From contig VDMD01000238.1 of the NCBI GenBank assembly GCA_007026445.1, forward strand, positions 1 through 25,058: a stretch of 25,058 bases of DNA, written 5' to 3'. The position numbers and the translations under genes were made by a program. Origin of the DNA: Schizophyllum amplum (taxonomy: Eukaryota > Basidiomycota > Agaricomycetes > Agaricales > Schizophyllaceae). Below are positions 10,657-18,215 of the stretch, one piece after another (position 1 is the stretch's first letter; every line of letters begins with the position of its first letter). The notes beneath the pieces were generated by a model. That model ran no database searches. It saw only the letters and a program-made list of their open reading frames with translations, and had not been told where the DNA came from.

Positions 10657-10767
10657 GTAATAGAGATGAGATTAGACGGCCAGGAGCCTGGACGCTGTCG
10701 TGCTATACGAGGAGTAGAGGGGAGGTTGCCTGGTCTATAGTATCCGGAGGTAGAGAGTCAATCGAGG

Positions 10768-10827
10768 GTAGCATGATCAATCGGAGAGTAGCATGGTCAA
10801 TCGGAGGGTAGCTCGGGCAATCGGGGG
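10768..10827 (+). repeat. 20-base minisatellite, three copies
   Basis: The unit GTAGCATGGTCAATCGGAGG occurs in diverged form at 10768-10787, 10788-10807 and 10808-10827. A degenerate upstream copy lies near 10750, and a related CATGGTCAATCGAG appears near 10864. Confidence 0.85.
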
Positions 10828-10904
10828 TGGAGAGTAAATCAAGGGCATGGTCTGCCCGGGTCGCATGGTCAATCGAGCGAGGACCGCCTGCACGAGCAAA
10901 GACA

Positions 10905-10929
10905 GCCTCGCCTCGCCTCGCCTCGCCTC
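10905..10929 (+). repeat. (GCCTC)5 microsatellite
   Basis: Five exact GCCTC units in a row within the repeat-rich gene-poor stretch. Confidence 0.95.
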
Positions 10930-11012
10930 TATGAGAGCGGCCTGTCCGCCGCGAGCCTATCTGGCGACGGCGACGGCGGTGGTGGAGGTGGGTCATGCGA
11001 TCGTAGAGGCGA

Positions 11013-11057
11013 TGGAATTCCGAGGGGTGGAGTTTCGAGGGGTGGAGTTCCGAGGGT
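11013..11057 (+). repeat. 15-base minisatellite, three copies
   Basis: The unit TGGAGTTCCGAGGGG occurs at 11013-11027, 11028-11042 and 11043-11057 with one or two changes per copy. Confidence 0.9.
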
Positions 11058-11147
11058 TAGGGACGACAATGGGCGTCGACGATGGAGCGTCCAGCGACGA
11101 TGTTGGGGTGTCCAATGGAGAAGGGGGGCGAGCGCCGTCCGCTCTCG

Positions 11148-11201
11148 TGGAGGAATGGCGGACTGTGGAGGAGTGACAGTTTGTGGAGGAGTGGCGGTCT
11201 G
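11148..11201 (+). repeat. 18-base minisatellite, three copies
   Basis: The unit TGGAGGAGTGGCGGTCTG occurs at 11148-11165, 11166-11183 and 11184-11201 with a few differences. Confidence 0.88.
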
Positions 11202-11250
11202 TCGAGTGGGGTGTACAGAGCTCGGGCAGTGCGGATGCACCCTCAGGCAG

Positions 11251-11325
11251 CTCGTCTGACCTTCGCACGTCTGACCCTCGCTCGTCTGACCCTTGCTCGT
11301 CTAATCTTCGCCCATCTAATCTTCG
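11251..11325 (+). repeat. 15-base minisatellite, five copies
   Basis: The unit CTCGTCTGACCCTCG occurs in diverged form at 11251, 11266, 11281, 11296 and 11311, with a partial sixth copy after it. Changes are mostly C/T transitions, with two adjacent copies sharing TAATCT in place of TGACCC. Confidence 0.9.
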
Positions 11326-11518
11326 CTCGTACGTCGAAGTCGAGTCCCCTCCATCATCGGAATGCGCGGGCGAGTCGTAACTTGGAAGGCACGTGTAGTC
11401 GTGATATCGTCGTGCGACCCTGTCAGGTCGTCATGCGACGCTGAGAGATCGTGGTGCATCTCCGGCCAGGCTGGCGGACCATGTCCATCCGGAGCGTCGC
11501 CGGAATGTCCTGCGAGCG

Positions 11519-12205
11519 TCACCGGATGTCCGCGATGTCGGGATGTCCGCAGCCCACCGGCAGCGGAACCGCCAACTCGTCGTACCTCGGCGGCCCCCCG
11601 ATGGTCTCGTACGCCGGAAGCACGTCCTTGTCATCGAACGAATCATGATCGTTCTCGCCAGACTCCAGCCGGCGGCCCCTGGCGTCTGTGCCTGCACCGC
11701 GTGTCCGGCGTGAGCGTCGCGGGCGCTGGAGGGGCGCGGCGTAGACGACGCTAGAGAGGTGCGCGGAGGGGAAGGGTTCGGCGTAGACGACACTGCGGGG
11801 GCAGGGTTGGGAGCATGGCACGGCGCGGCTGGGGCGCGGGGGCGAGGCCCACTGCGGCGCGGCGCGGAAGAACTGGGAGATGGGCTGGTTCGCGCGCTTC
11901 ATGACTGCGTATCTATTATGGTTGGGTGTGAGTACAGTGAGGGGAGGGGAGGTAAAGAGAAGGGGGAGGTAAAGGGGTATGGGGAACACACCTTCGAGCG
12001 AAGATACTGCAGAGGAGGAAGACGGCGATCGCGAGGAAGAGCCATTCGAGGATCGTCTGTTGTTAGGTCAGTGTCCCGTCGTGCTGGGAGGGGATTGGCG
12101 GCGGCGTACCTTCGATAGGGCGCTGGTGCCATTGCCCTCATCGCTATCGTCCTCCCTCGACTCGAACCATCTCCTCTCCTCTTCCCCTGTCCGCGCGATG
12201 ATCAT
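11519..12205 (-). CDS. Small single-pass membrane protein with LPxY and PPxY motifs
   Basis: Three exons (12205-12110, 12056-11992, 11912-11519) join with introns of 53 and 79 bases in phases 0 and 2, giving 184 residues. Exon 1 is acidic and hydrophilic ('TGEEERRWFESREDDSDEGN'). Exon 2 is almost entirely one transmembrane helix, about residues 34-52 ('ILEWLFLAIAVFLLCSIFA'), followed by the basic 'RRYAVMKR'. The tail is Pro/Ser/Arg-rich and ends with 'LPAY' (about 152-155) and 'PPRY' (about 161-164). PPxY and LPxY are ligands of WW domains such as those of Rsp5/Nedd4 ligases, so a role as a membrane-bound ligase adaptor, in the manner of yeast Rcr1 or Bsd2, is possible; that is inference from architecture only. 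The ATG at 12205 is the first in frame after the upstream spacer. I do not recognise a named family. Confidence 0.72.
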
Positions 12206-12789
12206 CGTTGAGAGTATGTAAGGTCGTGATTGCTCAAGCGTTCAACGCTGAGGTCTTCGTCCTGCGTTTTCCTGGTCGACGAGATGGAAGTTTGCGCCAA
12301 CTTGGTCGAGACCAAGGATGTCGAGCAACTGACGAGCGAGCCGGCTGAGAATTCGGAGATCCTGTCAGCCTCAGGGGCAGCCATTCGGAAAGAGCCTAGA
12401 GGATGCCGGAAAAGCCGGGCCGGTCGGTATGATCCGATAATCGCCCTCAATGGCGCACGTGTTCTGTCATTGTTGTTTTGGTCGTTCACCATGGACCATG
12501 GTGCTGCCCTTGCGCTCGGATCTGGATTCTGGACTCTGTGCTTTGGGATAACGGCTCACCCATCAATGCCCATGTGCAAGATTAAAATATTTGTACATGA
12601 TAACATACTGCTTTTGTCTTTCCGTCGTCGCCTCAACCTCCGTCTCCGCCTCCCCGCGCGTCATCTGGCATCGCAAGGTTACCAACATGAAGTCTGCATA
12701 CCATCGATGCTCTCTCCGCACAGCCAATGCTACCTTGGTGCTTAACCTCATGCCACTCGGAGGCGGAGCTACCTACTACCATCAGCCTT

Positions 12790-12799
12790 ATTGTCTTTG
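12790..12799 (-). promoter_or_regulatory. Possible HMG-box factor site upstream of the pheromone-like gene
   Basis: On the minus strand the ten bases read CAAAGACAAT: CAAAG directly followed by ACAAT, two core words bound by sex-determining-type HMG factors. In Ustilago and related fungi HMG regulators activate pheromone genes. Such words are short and frequent, so this is only a position-based suggestion. Confidence 0.25.
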
Positions 12800-12829
12800 C
12801 TCTGACCGCGCCCGCCTCGTGGTGAGTCA

Positions 12830-12837
12830 TATAAAAG
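12830..12837 (+). promoter_or_regulatory. TATA box of the pheromone-like gene
   Basis: TATAAAAG is a canonical TATA element; most genes in this window lack an obvious one. Transcription would be expected to start about 30-60 bases downstream, leaving a leader of roughly 100 bases before the ATG at 13000. A strong TATA fits a small, regulated, highly transcribed gene. Confidence 0.6.
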
Positions 12838-12999
12838 CCCGCGTCTGCTCACCGTGAATCAACTTCCCCTGCGCGCCACCCGAGTACCGGCTCCTCTATT
12901 ATCTAACTCATCTGCTGCAGCGCACTTTCGTTCTCGAGGATCGTTCTTCGTCACTCTGCTACCCCCTCCGTGCATTCACTGAACACTACACCTGCCGCG

Positions 13000-13185
13000 A
13001 TGGATCACCTCACCAGTATGCCCGACGTCGTCGCCCAGCTCGACTCCTTCGACGCAGTCACTATGGCCCCCGCGTCCTCGCGCGCCGATATGGCGGGAGA
13101 TTCAGACCTCCCGGTCGACGAGGAGCACCACGGAGGCTGCCACGGACAGAACCACGCGCAGTACTCCTGGTGTGTCGTCTGCTAG
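13000..13185 (+). CDS. Mating-pheromone-like precursor with CaaX end (CVVC)
   Basis: A single uninterrupted 61-residue frame starts at a strong context ATG (GCGATGG) with 'MDHLTSMPDVVAQLDSF' and stops directly after 'QYSWCVVC'. Basidiomycete lipopeptide pheromone precursors have this plan. They are short and hydrophilic, with a variable N-terminal part, a charged pair marking the N-terminal cleavage site, and a C-terminal CaaX box that directs farnesylation, removal of aaX and carboxymethylation. Here the charged site is 'DEEHH' (about residues 40-44) and the predicted mature peptide is about residues 44-58, ending in Trp-Cys. The aromatic residue before the cysteine is common in this group. 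CVVC is less usual than CVVA or CVIA, but Cys is an accepted X residue for farnesyltransferases. No STE3-type receptor lies in the window, so a B mating-type locus is not shown. Confidence 0.78.
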   Translation: MDHLTSMPDVVAQLDSFDAVTMAPASSRADMAGDSDLPVDEEHHGGCHGQNHAQYSWCVVC

Positions 13186-13239
13186 GGCGCTGCAACGGCG
13201 TCCATGCGCTTTTGTTTCTACTATTCCCGACATTGTAGG

Positions 13240-13289
13240 GTGAGTGTCTACGCCGTCTATACTGTCCTCGATCTGATCGTTAGCACCAG
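13240..13289 (+). other. Candidate intron in the 3'UTR of the pheromone-like gene
   Basis: A consensus donor GTGAGT, a branch-like CTGAT and an acceptor CACCAG enclose exactly 50 bases, the normal intron size here. It starts 54 bases after the stop codon. There is no coding frame across it, so if spliced it would be an untranslated intron. Confidence 0.45.
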
Positions 13290-13547
13290 GACTATGATCA
13301 GAATACACCAGCCTACCTTCATAGTTGGCTTGATTTGTTGTGGTTCGTGTCGCTAGTGGCAGTCGCGCCGAGATACTCCTCTAAACTACATCCCTCTCAT
13401 ACCCTGCATAATGTTTGATGGCGGGTCCATCTATCTGTATACACATTGTACCCATTACTATCTAGTACCCATCCGTTTTGATCTCGGTATACTGCGCGTC
13501 CGCAAGCCCGTGCCGCGAACAACCGAACCGAACAGCGGAAGACGAAC

Positions 13548-13585
13548 ATTGATCATGATTGGCACGTGCCCAGAAAATGATCAAT
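13548..13585. promoter_or_regulatory. Dyad-symmetric element with a central CACGTG, upstream of the MYND gene
   Basis: A perfect 9-base inverted repeat (ATTGATCAT at 13548-13556, ATGATCAAT at 13577-13585) flanks the 10-base palindrome GGCACGTGCC at 13561-13570. CACGTG is the core site of bHLH factors. The element is about 100 bases upstream of the MYND ATG and could act on it or mark the end of the pheromone unit. Confidence 0.4.
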
Positions 13586-13682
13586 GATCACGACGCTTCA
13601 AGCGCCTTGCAAGCGCCCGCCTCAAGCCCGCCCCCCACTTCACCGCCCTCCCCCATATCGAGACTAGTCGGTGCCAGTCACG

Positions 13683-15385
13683 ATGGACGAAGGCTTCATA
13701 AGAGAGCTCGAAGATGAATTCGCCAGCCTGATCCTGGGACCCGCCGCCGCATCTCCCGAACGCGCCATCGCATCTGACCCATCGTCCTCAGCGGGAGGCG
13801 CCTCGTCAAGCAACAAGAACAAGAAAATGCCGTCCCGCAAGAACGACCCACCGATGATGAAGGCTATGGGCGCGAGCAGTCTCCTCAGCGCCACGCAGAA
13901 GGAGATGGCGGCGCGGAAGGCGCGTAAGAAGGACAGAAAGACCATCTGCGGGCGATGCGGCAAGGACAAACTCGCGGGGACCAAACTCCAGACCTGCTCG
14001 CGATGCAAGTACGTCTTCCCGTGCTCTAGTCGTGCGCGGAGACTGACGCTCCCTCCCCCAGGTCGATTAACTAGTACGCTAGTTGCCTTCACGGTCGGGG
14101 GACTGACTCTGAATTCACTCCCCAGCTGCTCGGAGAAGTGTCAGCGCGAACACTGGCAGGACGGCCACAAGGAGGAGTGCGCCGCGTTCGTGCAGCCGCC
14201 GTTGGCAAAGACGTTCGACCCCTCCGACCGCCCCGACGTCCCCTGGCCCGTCGACCCCATCCACGCCAGCACCAACGAGAACGGCTCGGGATATGGATGA
14301 CGACGTCCGGACACATGGGCTCGATGTGAGTGTGCGCGCGCACCACCCCATTCTCCCTCTAACGCACTTGTCAGGCTCCAGCAAGCATTCCATCCCCCCG
14401 AAGGGTACGGCTCAGACTGTCCTTCCAGGGCCCTCCCTCGTTCCGGTCGCTGGGCCGGGCTGGAAGGCCCCAACCAGCGCGAGTTTGGTGTCGAGATGAA
14501 AAAGTACACCGGCCCCTCGCTCGTCACCCTCCGCATCGTCGTGCAGAACAGGCGCACCGACGGCCGCGCGATCGCCGTCTGCGCCGGCGAGACCATCATG
14601 AACGTCTTCGGATACCTGAAGAATAACCTCCTCCCCGAGGACCGCTCCAGGGTCAGATTCCAGAACATCCAGGACGGGTAGGTTAAGCCACCTCGCCACA
14701 AATCGCATCTGGCACACAAATCGTATCGCATCTGACACCCTTCCCGCAGGAGAGAGCTCATGATGAGCATGCCCTGGGTCGACTACAACCGCCGGCTGCG
14801 CGTCGCCATCGTCGAGGTCAACGGCGCCGTCGCACCCAAGGGCAAATTCCTCCCCAACGACGGCGAGTACGAGCCCCCCGCGCGCCCCACCGGGTATCCC
14901 TGGAACCGCGTCGTCGACTGGGAGCGAGGGCAGCTCGTCCTCGGCCCCGGCGACTACGCCGTCTACTGCGTCCAGTACCCCCTCGGCAACGGGCACGAGT
15001 ACGCGTGCTACCCGGAAATCATGACCCGCACCACCGCCGTCGCAGTCCCTGCTATCTTACTAACGTGAAGAATACCGAGGACGGGTGGTTTAACGCGGCG
15101 CGCATGGAGCTGCGCATCGTGCGGGCCCTGCCGGGGCCGGGTCTGCCCCCGGGGCACTTTAATCCGCTCGCGCCGGTCGACTTCGAGTATGTGGAAGAGT
15201 ACTATCGGCCGTATGTCGACCATGGTCTGGACCGGTTTGCGGTGGAGCGGTATGGGAAGCGGGCGGAGAAGATGAATGAGTTTTTGTTGAAGACGGGGCC
15301 ATTGCAGATGCAGTCGATGATGAGCGCGCTGCCGGCGGACCAGCGGGAGGAGGTGATGCGCAGGTCGAAGGCGATGGGCTTTTGA
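13683..15385 (+). CDS. MYND-type zinc-finger protein (frame broken twice)
   Basis: Five exons: 13683-14008, 14062-14073, 14126-14325, 14375-14677 and 14750-15385, all introns phase 2 and 49-72 bases. The MYND finger is complete only when the 12-base exon 2 is used: 'CGRCG', 'CSRCK' + 'SIN' + 'YCSEKCQREHW', then His-x3-Cys, with cysteines at about residues 89, 92, 105, 108, 114, 118 and 131. MYND domains bind proline-rich partners. After it come 'GPNQREFGVEMKKYTGPSLV' and a conserved-looking but unnamed C-terminal region ('EDGWFNAARMELRIVRALP') ending 'EEVMRRSKAMGF'. Two single-base losses are needed: near 14296-14298, where GGATATGGATGA stops the frame, and near 15045-15066, where TGA would stop it before 'NTEDGWFNAARM'. 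With them about 492 residues result. The function is unknown beyond the finger. Confidence 0.82.
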
Positions 15386-15820
15386 TATGGAGAGGATGAT
15401 GCGCGGTGGTTGAGGCCGAGGCGTCATTTTGCAAGGTTCTTGATGGACTTTATTGCAGACAACAATCAATGTACTTACTTATGCTGTATCTTGTACTCAC
15501 ATTCTCGTCTTGACGTGTATCATTGCTCTGCCCCCTACACAAAAGAACACCCCATATAACGCAACCCACATGATGTGCTTATGTAAGTCGAGTTCGCGCT
15601 CGTCTACTGGGACAAATATCAAACAGCGCTGTCCACTTCACCTCCATGCGGGAGGCAGGTAAGTAAGTAAATAAATGATTGAAGGCGAATCTGAAGATCT
15701 GCAACGGCGTCGATAACGCAACCTCTGTATCTTCAAGGCACTGCTGCAGCCCATCGTCTAGCCCTCCCAGACGACGCCGTGACGAGGTCGTACATCGCCG
15801 AACTCAGCTACGTATCCTCG
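15386..15820. other. Convergent spacer between the MYND gene and F-box gene B
   Basis: The 3' flanks of two convergent genes meet here. Short AT-richer patches (for example AAGTAAGTAAATAAATGA near 15660) could serve as 3' end signals for either strand. No gene is seen. Confidence 0.5.
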
Positions 15821-17584
15821 CTAATCCGTTGTATTCTCCGATGCGTCTTCCTCCTCGGATTCTGACATATACCACCTGTCGCGCACCTCCAGTTCCGTCG
15901 ATGGCGCCTCTCCCAAGGCATTCTTCCGCTCATGATCCCGCAGCGCGGCAAACAGCTGCACCATCGACCCCACCCTCTTCCACCGCCTCTTGATCACCTC
16001 GGCCGCATCGTCGACCGTGTCCACACCCATGAGATTGGGGAAGATGACGGAAAGGAAGCCAGCGACGACGCCCGCGCTCAGGATTGGCGACCACTGCATC
16101 GAGATGGACGGCAGGCAGTGCGGCGCGGCAGGCCGGGGCGGGTTGCTGCGGTATATCACCCCCGTCGCGTCGAGGTCGAGGTCGAGGTGCTGCAGCTCGG
16201 GGCAGTGCAGCGCGAGAGGCACCAGCGCGTTCAGCGTCAGGCGGCGCTTCCACGTGGGGGCCTCTTGGGCGTAGAGTCTGAGATCCCTCAGGTGCGGCCA
16301 CGTCTCCGCCATGCGCTGGACCGTGCCGTCGGCGAAATCGAACCCGCCAATGCACTCAAGGTCAAGCGCGCGGATGGCGGGGAAGGCGAGAATGGGCTCA
16401 ATGTCCGCCTCTCGGAGCGGTTTGCGGAAGTTGTCGGGCGACTGCGTGAGCCTTGCGTTGACCTCTAGATAGTTAAGGAGCTCGGGGCGCCGGTGCGCGT
16501 CGTGTATGGCGCGTAGGAGTGTCTGCCAGTCTCCGGCTGAGGAGCGCGAGACGTGCAGCGTGAGCTCCTCGAGATTATGGAAGTTTCTCCCTTGCATGAG
16601 CTCTATACAGCGCTCCATCGGTATGATGTGCAGGAACAGGGTCCGCAGGGAAGAGAAAGAGTCTGGTTGGGTGAGCTTGATGGGAGCCCAGGGATTGAAC
16701 GGACGATTGACGTAGAGCGTCTCTAGAGAGGGGCTTCCACTCAGATGACGGAGAGTCGCGCTGTCCAAGGCGGAGGACTTGAAATGGCGCAGGTTCCACG
16801 CACATACGGCACGCGAGAGCATGCGGTCGACGACGTTCGACCTCTCCCCTGATCCATCCGAGTGTCTAGTGTCAAACGTGAGATCGACCACAGCAGGGCA
16901 TCGTGTGGGCAAATGCGAGAGAATGGCAAGCTGAGCGGCGCCGGGACCGTGAAGCAAAAGATCGAAGGAGATGATGGAGGGGGATAGGAAATATCGAATG
17001 TGACTCAAGTTAGCGCCTCTGTCCCGCCAGAAAACGTGGCGCAAATTGGGAAACATCACATCAGAGCAGACAAGAGAGAGCGCGAGGTAGCCTTCGTCTG
17101 ATAGCTCCAATGCACTTTTGTCGACATGGTACGAGTAGGAGTACTTGTGAGAGTTGTCGGCCGCGCTACCGAATGTGAGCGTGTTGATGAATGGAGCGTA
17201 GTAAGCGAGTCTTATCAAATCCTGAGGTATGATGGAGCGGTTGAGCATCTGAGAGCAATTGCTAGTCAGAAAATGCTATCACTTGAGCGAACAACTCACA
17301 AGGCGGTCCACCTGAGAAAGAAAATATTTCCTCGATACGCTTTGTTTGCACCACACGTCCGACGGCATGCAGTGTAGAAGGACGATCTCCGGGGTCAGCT
17401 CCATATGTTTCCATAGTACCTTGATCGCCGGTCGATGGAAAGCACGGCATGTTCTTGCATAAAATGCCAGCGTGCGGGTGTCTGTGACCGTGTACGGCCC
17501 TTCGCCGGCACGCGCACCATCATCTCTGACCAGCGTATCGCATATTGCTGCTATAATATCCGGTATACTGAGAGCGCGATGCAT
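15821..17584 (-). CDS. F-box / LRR-like protein B
   Basis: Exon 1 (17584-17300) and exon 2 (17248-15821) join through a 51-base phase-0 intron (GTGAGT..CTCAG) into 570 residues. The N-terminal F-box-like helix set is 'MHRALSIPDIIAAICDTLV', then 'LAFYARTCRAFHRPAIKVLW' (about residues 1-60). The body has irregular leucine-rich segments ('FPNLRHVFWRDRG', 'FPAIRALDLECIGGFD', 'HCPELQHLDLDLDATGVIYR') and an acidic end ('SESEEEDASENTTD'). F-box proteins dock to Skp1 and bring substrates to SCF ubiquitin ligases; the substrate here is unknown. It shares start, plan, length and several segments with F-box protein A ('FPNL', 'LNALVPLALHCP' versus 'IHALVPLARHCP'), so the two are paralogues. This copy reads without a frame break. 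Confidence 0.87.
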
Positions 17585-18215
17585 GGCTAGCGACTGGAGA
17601 TAGTCCCACTACACAAGAACAGCGGCGACTATCAGGAACTTGTCCAGGAGAATACTTGCACGACGTACGTATCTTCTTGGAAGACAGATTCAGCAGAAAT
17701 TTAGCAGCAAAGCATAGCTGTGGCACAGCGAGGAGCGTGTCCTTCAAGTCAGTGGTGGTGATGATGGAAAGGACCAAGGGCTGACGCGGACGCGTTCAAG
17801 ACGTGCCGATCGGGCAACCGGCCCATTCATGCCGCGCGCGCTTCTGCCTCGTGATACTATCGAGGAAATCGGAAGTGCTTACAGTGACAGTCTCTCGCGC
17901 TGTCCTCGCAGCTAGATGGACACAGCTGAATGCCTGTGGAAGATTTCAAGAACTACAGTAGCAGCAAGTACAGATACAAGGGGTACAACTTCACAAACAA
18001 ACAAAGGCACTGAAGCAGTCCAGCCGCGAGGCTGCCAGCAACTCGCCAGCGCGCGCGTCCGCTCCCATTTCGACTAACAACCCGATAATAATAGCCCTAC
18101 ATCCATTCCATCTCCAAAGTCTAGATGCGCTCTGATATCCCTGTAGGGAGAGCTTCGAATCCAAAGTGTCAGTAGTGAAGGATCACTAGCTGTGAGGAGG
18201 ATGGGGTGGGACATC
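17585..18215. promoter_or_regulatory. 5' flank of F-box gene B and 3' flank of the large disordered protein gene
   Basis: About 630 bases without a supported gene. The minus-strand frame reaching 17777 has several splice-like signals but no domain, so it may be leader sequence of F-box gene B. An ACAAACAAACAAAGG stretch near 17993 is noted without an assigned role. Confidence 0.4.

Larger units (their letters stand above)
12206..12999. promoter_or_regulatory. Divergent spacer between the PY-motif membrane protein and the pheromone-like gene
   Basis: About 790 bases lie between two divergent start codons. The half nearer the pheromone-like gene carries a CCAAT box at 12724-12728, adjacent minus-strand ACAAT and CAAAG words at 12790-12799, and a TATA box at 12830-12837. 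Longer frames in the other half (plus 12230-12745, minus 12202-12492) show no domain and are not called as genes. Confidence 0.5.
13186..13682. other. 3' region of the pheromone-like gene and 5' region of the MYND gene
   Basis: No coding frame is supported. The first part carries a candidate 3'UTR intron at 13240-13289. The second part holds a dyad-symmetric element around CACGTG at 13548-13585 and then a C-rich stretch just before the MYND start codon. Confidence 0.5.

Noticed and set aside
12230..12745. A 171-codon plus-strand frame upstream of the pheromone-like gene
   Set aside because: It runs into the promoter elements of the pheromone-like gene, shows no domain, and its codon pattern is unlike its neighbours.
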